From: Limnoperna fortunei | Taxonomy: Eukaryota; Mollusca; Bivalvia; Mytilida; Modiolidae | DNA length: 64,000 nt | Assembly (NCBI GenBank): GCA_944474755.1 | Contig: OX104124.1 | Coordinates: forward strand, 22,914,452 to 22,978,451 | Direction of reading: 5' to 3' | In this document: positions 34,020-46,000 of the stretch, in pieces | How positions within the stretch are numbered: position 1 is the first letter of the stretch | Layout: each line of letters begins with the position of its first letter | Notes under the pieces: model-generated | The model's input: only the letters and a program-made list of their open reading frames with translations | What the model was told of the DNA's origin: nothing | Database searches by the model: none | Made by a program: the position numbers and the translations under genes

Positions 34020-36063
34020 CAGGGACAGTCTATACTAACGGGACATGTCACTGGCGTTTTCGGCAGAATTTCTAGGACACGAACGCAGAGCTAGCTCTTC
34101 GGTCGGAAATTTTCGTATCTAGACATGAGTCACATACGGCTAGCTTTAGTTTCGAACTTTGTTAAAATGTAATCGTGTTCGGTACGGTATGATATGATTT
34201 CCGTTTTTTTAAATACATTATTTACGATTCTCTAGTGTTTTTCCGTGCGTTTATCTATATTATATAATAAAAAAAATTTCATGTCAGATCGGATTATTAT
34301 AATTAAAAATTTTATAAATTTTTATTCAACTTAATCGTGTAATTAAACTGAAACAATTTTCCCAATTAACATTTTATTGAATTTCTCTTCAACTTTGAAT
34401 GTGTTCAGACATATATCTTTAATTACTTTATTTGTAAGGTAAAAAGAATACAATTCTTTTGATAATGATAAGGAAAAAGAAAATAAACAAAAACACAAGC
34501 CACTCTGTATAATTATTAACCTGTCAGGTAAACACACCTGTCAGGTAAACACAGTAGAAATTACAGGAGGATATTGCAAACAGTAATTCACTAATCAACT
34601 AATTAATAAAATTTTCTGTCTGTCTCACACCATGTGGTGCAACCAAGGCAATATGTATAATTATAAACCTGTCAGGTAAACACAGTAGGAATTACAGGAT
34701 GTTATAACAGTAATAAACTAATTAAACAATTTGTCTGTCTGTGTTAGGTGACGTGACTTCTTTCGAGAAGGCATCTGAAACAATAAAATTATTAATAATT
34801 AATATTAGATATGCACACGGTGGATATGCACAGGAGTATCTACAAATTCATAAAAACCAACTAAGGTAAGTTGTGATCACACAAAGGTGAAAAAATATTA
34901 CATGTACAAGTGGTGTATGTAGCCAAGATGGGGACCGGTGTTCCAAAATATAAACAAATTTCCAATCATCAAAATTCATGCAAAAAACACATAAAACCTA
35001 CTTTAAGCAGTCTACTACACAGGAGAATCTATAAATTTTCATAAAAACCGAGGTTTGTTGTGATCACCCAAAGGGTGATGAAGTTGTTACATTCTAAAAT
35101 GGGTGTATGGTCGGTGTATTAGCCAAGATGGAGAGCGGTGTTCCAAAATATTAACAAATTTCCAATCATCCAAATTCATGCAAAAAACACATAAAACCTA
35201 CTTTAAGCAGTCTATTACACAGGAGTATCTATAAATTTTCATAAAAACCAAGGTTTGTTGTGATCACACAAAAGGGTGATGAAGTTATCCCATTCACAAA
35301 TGGGTGTATGGTCGGTGTATGTAGCCAAGATGGGGACCGGTGTTCCAAAATATAAACAAATTTCCAAGCACCCAAATTCATGCAAAAAACACATAAAACC
35401 TACTTTAAGCAAAATACTACACAGGAGTATCTATAAATTTTCATAAAAACCAAGGTTTGTTGTGATCACACAAAAGGGTGATGGAGTTATCCCATTCAAA
35501 AATGGGTGTATGGTCGGTGTATGTAGCCAAGATGGGGACCGGTGTTCCAAAATATAAACAAATTTCCAATCATCCAAATTCATGCAAAAAAACACATAAA
35601 ACCTACTTTAAGCAGTCTACTACACAGGAGTTTTTTTTAAATTTTCATAAAAAACAAGGTTTGTTGTGATCACACAAAAGGGTGATGAAGTTATCCCATT
35701 CACAAATGGGGTTGACTGAAGGAAAAAACCGCTACGATATTACGCACATGTTAGACAACAACATTTTCGTATTGTTTCCTGGCTAAATGTGGAATGACAA
35801 CTTGTAATTTAACGAAATCATAATTCATAAGTGAATAATAAACTATAAAAAATAAATACTTACTATTATTGTACTATATTTTCGTGAAATAACCAATTTC
35901 GAGAGAGAAAAAATTCCAATCAAACTAACAATAAAATGCGGAATCTTAATTCCGGAAACGGAACGGAGCGGATACGTCAAATTTCAGCCGTGGCACAGAA
36001 ATATCGAACTGTAATATAGGTTTAATTAGGAGTGACATGTCCCGTTAGTATAGACTGTCCCTG
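34020..36063. mobile_element. 2,044-bp terminal-inverted-repeat element carrying 200-bp tandem repeats
   Basis: 33-bp inverted ends beginning CAGGGACAGTCTATACTAAC (34020 and 36063), perfectly matching. GTCAAGT directly flanks both ends (34013-34019, 36064-36070). No transposase frame is seen, so it is non-autonomous. Repeated CCTGTCAGGTAAACAC boxes lie at 34517-34550 and 34666-34683. Confidence 0.88.
34830..35712. repeat. About 200-bp tandem repeats (4.4 copies) inside the TIR element
   Basis: CAGGAGTATCTATAAA recurs near 34831, 35020, 35220, 35422 and 35625 (spacing 189-203 bp). Each unit contains GCCAAGATGGGGACCGGTGT and GTGATCACACAAA. Confidence 0.92.
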
Positions 36064-36424
36064 GTCAAGTATGTAAAAATTCAGTTGAGGACGAGCTTCA
36101 TTTTTTATTAAAATGCCGATCCCTTAAGGATGTACGTTCCCCTCATGTAAATAAATTAGCGTCCCATTTTCCGAACTTATCTAAACTTTCAGATGATATG
36201 AAGTTTATTTGGATCATGTCTTCTGAAGACTTAAGAGTAATATCAATTCTAAGTACATTGCTGAAATCTCTATTCGATAAACGAAAGGAAATATTGAACA
36301 GGAAAATAGACTGAAATACAAATTAGAGTTATCATTCATTTATACTCAAAGTAAAAATATTATCTATTGAGTTTTCCCATGGTCACAGTGAGATATCTGG
36401 TCTAACAATGATTTGTATCTGCAT

Positions 36425-36545
36425 GTATATATATATATGTGTGTATATGTATGATTGTGTATATATATATATGTATATATGTATATATATGTCTGTGTGT
36501 GTGTATGTATATGTATGTATGTGTGTGTATGTATATGTGTGTTAA
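36425..36545. repeat. TA/TG microsatellite
   Basis: Imperfect (TA)n, (TG)n and (TATG)n runs of about 120 bp within the LINE 3' UTR. The open frame across it is an artefact. Confidence 0.93.
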
Positions 36546-36691
36546 TTTGCATTTAGCTGTATTGTGCATCTTGTTCATTCAAATCAATCAAATCATATAT
36601 GTTTATTATTTTCTTTGATTGTAAATCGCTCAGCATTTGGGCACCATTAATTGGTTTAATAAAAAAATATCTTGTATCTTGGCTTCCGGTC

Positions 36692-37228
36692 ACAGATTCA
36701 AACTAAAACCAACCCGTCTAAAAGAGTACAGAGAGTTACGTTATAATGCTCTATTTAGTATTTAAGTAAGTAAGTAAGCTTTATTTATTCCTTTTGTGAC
36801 CATTTTATTTTCCTTTTATTAAATTATATGTGTTTATATATACACGTACTGTAATACAATCACTCTGTCCTGCACCAGGATTTAAAAAAGAACTTAAAAG
36901 GCTTCAACAGGCAAGACCCTGATTTCAGTTTTCACATATATGGGGGATCTTTTCTGTTAATGTGTTTTGGACATGTTTACAGGTGTTTTAACGTTTTTTT
37001 TTAAATAAAGCAACTGTTAACTGTTTTTCAACCATTAGCTGTTATCTGTTTTTTTTTTAATTTACATTGTTGTGAACTGTTATAATGAAAATAAAAACCA
37101 TGTTTGCTGTTAATAGTATTGCCCTTAGATGAGATTCTGCGCGTGCTGTTATCTATTTTTTCGATTTTAGAAATGACTGTTTTCTGTTTTCTCGTGTAAA
37201 TTGCTGTTATCTGCATTGGTTTGCACCT
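36692..37228. other. Intergenic, possible original GGT upstream sequence
   Basis: Sequence that would adjoin the GGT leader if the LINE were absent. It contains a LINE-tail-like (AAGT)n AAGCTTTATTTA at 36763-36785 (minus-oriented tail). No clear promoter seen. Confidence 0.45.
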
Positions 37229-37500
37229 TAGTCATTTCGCCCCGGTACTTGTGGTGAATAAAACATTTATTTTTACATTAATTAATTAACTGCAGAATTG
37301 TATTCATATCAACTTTTTTAACTGAAGCAATTTAATTGCAATTGCATGCTAATTAATCATTTAAAATCATTTGTAAAAACGTATTCTTTTATATCGGGGC
37401 GAAACGACTCATTTTCCGGGGCGAAAAGACCCGGTGCGAAACGACCTGGTGAGAACATGTAATAGGGGCGAATCGACCAGGAACCGGGTTAAAATTTATT
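37229..37500. repeat. GGGGCGAAACGACC-rich short element
   Basis: A TTTCGCCCCGG end at 37238-37248 and four spaced GGGGCGAA/GTGCGAA boxes at 37397-37470 in inverted orientation. Looks like a short inverted-repeat element; possibly related to the TTCGCCCT repeats at 30672 and 33656. Confidence 0.55.
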
Positions 37501-39865
37501 GTTAACTGTTTCGGGAAAATTTTTTAAAAAGTTAACTTGTTAATGCACCCCCTCTAGCCCCCCCCCCCCTCCCCTTGACAAACCAAACATTTATAATTTA
37601 TAATTATAAGTTAGGTAATATATATGGCGGCAAAATAAACATTTCTTTCCAAAATGAAATTTATAAAATCTAATCTGGTTTATTGCGGTACTTGTGCGAA
37701 AAGGCAGTTCTACGCCACTGTCATTTAAATTTGAGTGTGTTTGCTAAAAATAATTCATTTTGCTAACGTTGTAAATTTAGTCGCAAGGGGTAAAAAGAAG
37801 GGGGTGGCGGATTTTGACAACCGAGTTATAATACGGAAAACCTGATCGTAGTTGGAGACGTGTGTGGAGCCGATTGTCAAGCTATTTGCACAATAAAGAC
37901 ATTTTTTAGATTTCCGCCCTACCCAATACACCATATTTTCTCAGTGTCAACCAAAATATAGTTCTCTATGTCCCATTCCAACTTTTTAAAAATTAATTTG
38001 TTTGTTAACTTGTTCTGGTCCTGAAAATAGCAGAAATATATTGATCGTTGCCCTTAAAACAAACATCCAATCAGCCAATCAATCTTTTTTTCCGATAGGC
38101 TGACAACGCATGCCTGGGTAATTAAGGAACCATTTTAAAGGGCTTTCTTTGGCAAGCCGTGGTTCCAATTGTAACTACACTTAATATCAACACACGCTAA
38201 AATAATACTTTTTGTAAACTTGTGTATTGCAATCGGAAATTCAAATTGCTGCAACCGCAGCACTTATTTCAACACATGATTCTATGGGTAAATGCTCAAA
38301 TACAGTTGGGTGCCAATATCTTGTGATTTATGTTAGTCATTTACTTTCGATCATCGATCACGTGGCTGTAAACACTGATTATGCGGGTTCAAGCATTAAT
38401 TTACTGCACACATGTTCTCGACTCGAACTTTAATTAATTTTCAACTGAAATTTATTCCGGCCTCCTCCCCGTATAAGAGGTTTGCGCATTGAATAGCAGA
38501 AATTCGTTGAGACTGGCGATAAACGACAATCAACAAAACAAAGCAAAACAAAACACAAATCTACAAATTTATCATAATGCTAATCGGAACAGAAAATTGC
38601 TTGTATCAAGGGAGGATTGCATTGACATACCTAGCCTTTTTCCAGGCAAGGGATCAAGGGGTCATGGCAATGGAAGGGTCCAGAATAGGCCGAATTTTAC
38701 TACCGTAATAATTCGATTTTAGTTTTGTTGTGATTTTTGCGATAAATGGCTGAATTTAATCCCATTACACATAATGTAGTGTAGTGAATTAAAAAAATCG
38801 AAATTCAGTCCATTTATAAAAAATTCAAAAATGAGCTATCTCTTTTACATTATTTAAGCATGACGCACTGAAAAATAGATTGAGGAGAATTCTTAAAATA
38901 ATTTCCTTTTTTTTCAAATAATTGTTTACGATACGATTCACCTTGGCATTTTACCATATATAGTACTCCTAGTTGTGGGTGTACCATTTCCCGACACCGT
39001 TGGAAGCAGACATGGGCATATTTGTCCAAAATGTATACCAGTTGCTGTCACTTATTTGTTCGTTCCGTTCAATATCTATTCATAAATCAGGTTCACAATT
39101 TCCATCCACAATTTGGAAGTCATTTCTGTTTCGCTCTGAACGGGAAAAAACTAGAATAATTGTAACTGATGAACCTGAAAGGATGAAATTTCACGCAAAC
39201 ACCTAGATAATATTGCCAGCTTTTGACGCTTATTATTATGTCTTTTGCTAAACTAGTGTATCCCTATTTCATCATTTCAAAACCATCGAGATATATACTT
39301 GATGTGTAGTTTGCATAATTTTATTTGTAGTATCTATATTCAATGAGAATTTTGTGATATTTGTTTATAGTAACATTCAGATGTAGTTGGCAAATTTTAA
39401 GATACCTTAAAATCGTATTCTCGTTTTTATAGCACTCGATTTAATTTAATTTGACTTAATCGTGCATTAAATGGTATATATATTGGTAGACATATTCTCT
39501 TATTTTATGAATGGTTAGTTCCCTGATAAAAGTTAACAAAAGCTGACAACTGCAAGTGATGTCGACAAATCATATATCGAAAATATTTGACAATTTTTTG
39601 AAAGATACAAATGACCAGGAAGCTTTAACTTGACGTGTACAAAATATTTTGAAGTGTTCGATTCAATCACTCATTGGACTTTTATGAATCCACATGTAAT
39701 ACTTGTCTATCAGTTTGGAACAAATTTGACAGTTTGGCGGTTAAATGTCGATTTCACGATGATGGAAATATACCTTGTTGTGTTTGTTTGGTGTTGGTCT
39801 AGAAAAGGGTACATACATTTTCATTGTTTTGGGGACTGGAAAAAAAAACCACAAACACAAAGAAA
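37501..39865. other. Intergenic region with a decayed SINE
   Basis: A decayed plus-orientation SINE lies at about 38335-38560 (GATCACGTGG, GCGGGTTCAAGC, GGCCTCCTCCC). A C-run lies at 37559-37571. The rest is AT-rich with no supported gene. Confidence 0.5.
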
Positions 39866-39871
39866 TTTATT
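39866..39871 (-). terminator. AATAAA polyadenylation signal of the SRCR-CUB-ZP gene
   Basis: AATAAA on the minus strand, 47 nt after the stop codon, followed by a TTTCTTTGTGTTTGTGG T/G-rich stretch. It sets a short 3' UTR. Confidence 0.75.
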
Positions 39872-39917
39872 AATTTTCAATCAATAAAGTAAATCTTCAA
39901 ACGTTACAAATTTAAAT

Positions 39918-40035
39918 TCAAATAACACCAACTTGGCATTCAAGATTACTTGGTAGGTTTTCTGGTACCAATACTGTTACAATAATTATTCCGTCATTCA
40001 AGGAAGTGACGCTAACATTGTCGACCAAAGAAACG
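39918..40035 (-). CDS. ZP domain end and stop codon
   Basis: VSLVDNVSVTSLNDGIIIVT then VLVPENLPSNLECQVGVI and TGA at 39920-39918. TTTCAG acceptor, phase 2. No hydrophobic tail or RXXR cleavage site follows. Confidence 0.9.
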
Positions 40036-43000
40036 CTGAAATGAAAAGATCAGACATTAAACATATTGAGTCACCAATAATAAACGTAAAAAAAAACATT
40101 ACTGCATGCTTGCATGCACACATGTACGCATTTACTGTTTTTTTACCAGCATAGCGACAGCTGAACTTCATAATACTACTTTACTTAAATTTAGCAAGCA
40201 TCAAACCTATGAAGTTTAGGAATTCCTTTTATCGTATTGAAGACAAATAAATTAAATGGGATACAAAAGTGCATTTGTTGCGTGTTCTCGTCATATAATC
40301 GCTCAAACAATTTATTATTTATCCATCAATGCATTTATGTAATATCCAAATATCAATTAACATGTGCGTGTATGATTTTCTTTGTTCTTTGTTCAGAATG
40401 CTAACCGGTCATTTTTTCCGTTCTTATATAAATTTCAGCTTAAACAAGTTCAAAGATTTACAATTTTTTCCCCGTGACACCCAACTTTCTCCTAAAAATT
40501 TCATGACACACACTTAAAAATGTCAACGGAAAAATTACTCTGAAATACAGAATATGTTTTCATGGAGAGGAAAAACATGTCCACATACAACCTATGTAAA
40601 AACAAGAGAACAGTTCTCTTATATCTAAACATTACATGCATCGACCCATTATGATTTGTTGCTTTTTATACTACAATATCAAGTAGCTGTTATTTTTTAA
40701 TATTCTATAAAGGGAAAGTGTGTTGTTTTAAACAAAACGTTTGTATCCTGACGATTGTGATGTTCTATGTTGATGCGAATTCCTTAGTCATGTAGCATAT
40801 ATAACAGTTATCATTTAGAAGTACTACACGTACTCTTTAGCAATTGCTTGGTAACTACATCAATCTTTTGACGTAATTTGAGCAATGGACTATTGATTAA
40901 GATTTTAAGATTTAGTAATTTGCAAGTCAGTTTAGTCTATAACCATGTTCAATATATGAGACCTCATTTGCGCAAAAGTGGAAAAGTACTTACGAATTTT
41001 GAATAATATGTCTGGTGTCTGTTATTCCACCTTTCTCCGTTGTAATGAAACAGTTTTTCAGCATGGATCTCACCTTAAAGCTTGCATCAACAGGTACAAA
41101 TTTGTACACAAACTTTCCACTGAATTCTGTTTGTTCTTGTTGAGTACAATCCAAGTCGTAGAACATGTCAACATTCCACTCATTACTGTTAAGTTCGATG
41201 TCTGTAACAAGATGAAATCAGATTTTTTTGTTTTTAAATAATTAACTACACTCCTGAAGTAAAACGCCTCGTCATAATTCGGCTATAATAACAAGGCATA
41301 AATTTAGTATGTATTTTGTCAAAATCTGAAAAATAACATTTGATACAACCTATGTGATACAAAACCTTTTATCATCTGTATATGTGATATGAGATGTGTA
41401 CTTTTCTAAAGTCATAATGAATGGTATAACCAATGATTCTAGGATTATGAATGACTCTTATTCCATTTCGTGTTACGTGTGACGTCGTGGAATTTATTTT
41501 ATGTAAAAGTGCTTTCACAACAAGCATTAACAAAACATATCACTAGTTATGTTGTTTACCCATATCAGTGTTTGTCAGATTTTAAAAATCATCGTTGTAA
41601 TGGTGATTGACAGATTTAAAAAATCATCATTGTAATGGTGATTGACAGATTTAAAAAATCATCGTTGTAATGATGAATGTCAGATTTTAAAATTCATCGT
41701 TATAATGGTGATTGTCAGCTTTAAAATATGATCGTTGTAATGGTGATTTTCAGATTTAAAAAAATCATCGTTGTAATGATGATTGTCAGATTTAAAAAAA
41801 CACCGTCGTCATATTGATTGGCAGATTTAAAAAAGCATCTTTGTATCAATTTCACGGAATGCATATGTTGCTTGTTCACTAACCCAATACTTTCTTTTCA
41901 TAACCTTTACACAAATATTTTAGAATGCCAAATTACTAAATACAATGACATACTTGATATTTAGTGTATGACTTTTATGAGACAATACTTTTCCATATTT
42001 TAAATGCTTATTACCATATTTGTTTGCCCTCTCGTTCATGTCGTTACATCATCAAACGGGGTTTGAAGATAACAATAAACAAGAATGATGTCAACCTAAT
42101 ATTGCCATTTTGTTTAGATGGAGTCATGTTGCGTAATTTTTTTTTGTATGTTTGGGTGCTTTTAGCCTGTTTTTAGTCGTTTATTTCGTGTCATCTTAAA
42201 CGGAGAAGACTGAATGTTGTAACCATAACAGATGGATAATACAGATTTGTTTTGACATCTCATTCGAGTTTTTGAATTTATTTCAATAACCAAATATAAC
42301 AGTTATCAAAAAATATTGTTGCTGAAACAAACACATTTTTACCTGCCAAATCTTCGTCTAAAAACTGCCCTTTCACTGAATGGTAATGAGATATTCTGTT
42401 GTCCCTGAATATTTTACATTCCAATGGTATTTCGCCAGTGACGCCATTAGATATGTATGTGATATTGTTCTGGTAGACGACAAAAAGACCTGAAACCTAT
42501 TGTCAAGAAGGTAGATGCTAGTGCAGCAATTATTAAACACGCCATAATGTCACTTTTAATAGACTAAACCTTATTTCAGAAACAAAAATTTGTTTTAAAT
42601 CCATGTTTCACCAAACCAAACTTAGGACTTTTGATGTCACTTGAGAAACCTTTAACCTAACATTACTTGTGCTAAGAAATCAAGGAGCAAATACACTGTG
42701 AAATTTATAACTGTATAGCATCATGTAAAATCATTCACAATAAATCTGTTTATTTGTTTTAAGTTGATCTGCAAGATTGCATATACTTTCATGTTTAATA
42801 TAGTCATGGGCTTACAGTTTTGTAAAAAAAAAAATTAGTCAGATGTCGCATAGGCACATGTTTCTATAGATAAATATTTAAAATTCAATAGACTAAAATA
42901 ATAATAGTGTTCAACTAAATTATATCTTACGTTCTTTATTGAGCCACATTCTCCATACTGTTGATCAAACATAAGTTGATCGTCAACAATGTGACCGTAA

Positions 43001-46000
43001 CAACTAGGATCCGACATAAATATATCAGAGTAGTTGACGTGTACGTTTGCCATCCTAACTAAGGTGACATTGATTCCAGCGCCCCATCGATCGATTTCGC
43101 AGTTTAGGGATAGCGCATCTTTAATAGTAAAAGCTGTAAAACATTATCCAACCCATCAAACAATTAGCAAGAAAGAACACTGATGTGTTTTTAAATGCCT
43201 AAAAATTGAGAAAAAAATAAGAGTGGCATCCTCTTCGTTTTGAACCACTAACAATTTGTCGGGGGAAAGAAAAAAATACTGAGACGGCATCAAAAATAAC
43301 AAATCTCATGAAAAATTTCAAAGTGATATTGCAAACACAACAACAAAATAACAAATAACACATGTAGCACATAAACCAGAAAAAGACACTAACTACTATA
43401 AACACTAGTTACTCCCATCCTGGTTATCAATTTGGTCTGAGGTCGCAAACAATATGCGGAACCGAAAGTTACCATGAATATTCGTCATCATCTGTTTTCT
43501 TATACTGTTTTGAAATAAATTTCATTCTGAATTATATTTGTTTTCTTGAAAAAAGTTACTTACGTGACCAGTGAAGCTTAAATCCTCTTGCGTTGCGTTG
43601 TCCATTTGTTTTAAATCGTATCCAAAATTCATTTGAGACGGCTGTTGGTATATATGATGATACAGAATAGTGACCAAGTTCTTGTCCAAATGGAGAACTT
43701 TTTATCTGTTATATGAAAACAAATTGTTGTCAGCATACACTTGAGTATTTAGTTTTACTGAATAAATGTGTTTGTTGCCATTCTGCAATCATCACAGACG
43801 CCATTAAAGTTATAAGTAAATTTTGGTTACCAAGAGAACATATTAAAGTTGGGTAATTGTGTGTTACCGTGATTCGATAGCGATCCCATTGTTGTAGAGT
43901 AAACTTGTGTTACTATATTAAGACCTTAATTAAGTTATTAAGTTATTAAGTAAATTTAGGTTTTACTTCGTCTGAACCAAGAAAACAGTAACAAACATCT
44001 TAAGGTTGTTTGGTCAGTACACAAATTTCACAGTGTTGTCAGAAGGTTTTTACATATATCCTAACAAACCTAAACAGATGGACTATGTCGATAGAAAATC
44101 GAAATATAATTTGTATTACAGTGCGATAATAATGAAGGACATAACAAGACTCACCTGTACACAATATATTGTTTGTTTGTTTGAATGTTGTTTAACGCCA
44201 CTTTCAGTAATTTTTCAGCTATATCATGGCGTCCAGTTTTTATTGGGGGAGGAAGCCGGATTACCCGGAAAAAACCCCGACCTTCGGTAGGAAAACTGGC
44301 AATCCTTGTCAATTAAGATTGGAGTCGAACGCACCCTGCCCGCAGTGAGGCTCGAACCCGCAATCTAAGTGTTGACAGACCACTGTACACAATATAAACT
44401 CATTCGCTAACTCTGATAAAAACGGTTGTGTTTTGTTTTTGAGTTGCAAATCTAAAAACATTTTTACTATTTCCAAATAGTTTGGTAGTGTTTTCTGAAA
44501 TTATGCTTCAGAAACAATATTTTGGTTCGTCCTAAAAACTGACAATAATTTTAACCAAACTAATGCCCAAAGGCTAATCGTTTTCTTACAAATGAAAAAA
44601 ATTAAACTAACAATATAAAACTTTAGATCAAATCGCGTCCAATTACAGGGTAGTTTAATTTTAGGAATTAACAACAGTAAGTTACTTTATACATTTCATT
44701 GATATTTGTCAATGTTCGTGGTTAATCCGTAAACTTATGATTTATAAACCTCTAGGAAATCTTCGATATCTGCCATTTGTAAAACTTCAACTGCAAGTTT
44801 GTATATTCCCACAGGCGGTTTTATGATGTACAGACAATCCGTATTAGGGTTATATTGGCCTGGGTAATTTTGAGACATAATTGTACCCGATGTATCCGTG
44901 TACTCTTGAACACAATCTGAAAAAGTTAAAATTAAAAGTTGACCAATGAATTTGATAAGGATTCAAAATTTTCAATACATTAAAAATAATGCACGAAATA
45001 AACTTCAAATAACCAATATGAATACGAAATCAAACAAGAAAGAAAGATATTTACTGTTGTGTATAGTTATTTCTTCTTTATACTTAAATATAAATCAGAA
45101 TGTTGTTGTTGACAGGGATATTTAAATCAATATTCATGTGAATCCATTCAGTGTTACAGTAATACCACCTTTTGGAACTGTTAAAAAATTGTGTGTTTGA
45201 TTAAATAGGATTTAATACTAATTTTAGTAATTTTTCAGCTATATCATAGCGTCATGGTTTTTTGTAGCAAAGGGGGGGGGGGGTGAAAGCCGGCGTACAC
45301 AGTTATAACACCTGATCTTGGCGAAAAATCTGACTATCCTTGTCAATAAAGGATAGAGTCAGGTACCCGCAGTAAGACTGAAACACAATTATTTCAGATT
45401 TGACAGGCGACGTTATCAATAGTAGATGGCAAACTGCCTTACCCACTTGGTCACCGAGGCCCACTTACAAAATATTTCTTTTGTGCTACATGTATAAGCA
45501 AGCGGTAATGACTTACCGAAGCATTTCAAATGTGCATAACGGTGTCTGCAACTAGACGTATTTGAGAATTGACACTGTGCAATATGGTCCTCCAATCCAT
45601 TACAGGTCAACTGATCTATACCAAACTGTACTTGATGTGCTTCTATCGAGGGCAAGTGATAAAAGTAAGCTAACGTATCTCTGAAGAAATTAAACATGGG
45701 AACCTATTGTAGCGTTTTAAACAATATAACAATAAAATATGCATTAAATCATGACGTATTTTAATGTTCTTAATTGTCTATATAGCTGTGATATCAACTA
45801 ATACGCTATGTCGGCGATCGGCTGTATGAAACAAGTTCAGAAATATTAATAATTAAACACAATTATAGATTCTTGCCAATATTAGTTAAGTATCCACTGA
45901 AAACTTTAGCTTGCTAAGATAACATAAGGTGAATATATTATGTAGCTGAACAGTTGAGAAATGAATAGAATTTGCAAACAACCGATTAAAAAATAATGTT

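Larger units (their letters stand above)
33999..36680 (+). mobile_element. 5'-truncated LINE with 11-bp duplication, split by a DNA transposon
   Basis: GGCTTCCGGTC occurs at 33988-33998 and 36681-36691 as an 11-bp target duplication. Between them, apart from the insert at 34020-36063, is the end of a LINE frame (EDELHFLLKCRSLKD then LRVISILSTLLKSLF at about 36085-36290), a 3' UTR with a TA/TG microsatellite, and a terminal ATTGGTTTAATAAA...CTTGTATCTT. Only about 0.6 kb of LINE remains. It is 70 bp from the GGT ATG. Confidence 0.78.

Noticed and set aside
34740..34800. Minus-strand ATG frame (MPSRKKSRHL) after a TTTCAG as an alternative first GGT exon
   Set aside because: It lies inside the TIR element and has no usable donor in the required phase; the ATG at 33918 fits better.
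36364..36552. His/Thr/Tyr-rich minus-strand frame
   Set aside because: A translation of the TA/TG microsatellite.
41022..41201. ZP third exon ending at AAG|GTGAGA (41082 region)
   Set aside because: It leaves the final exon out of frame; the GTAAGT at 40993-40988 fits the phase and adds the conserved NCFITT block.
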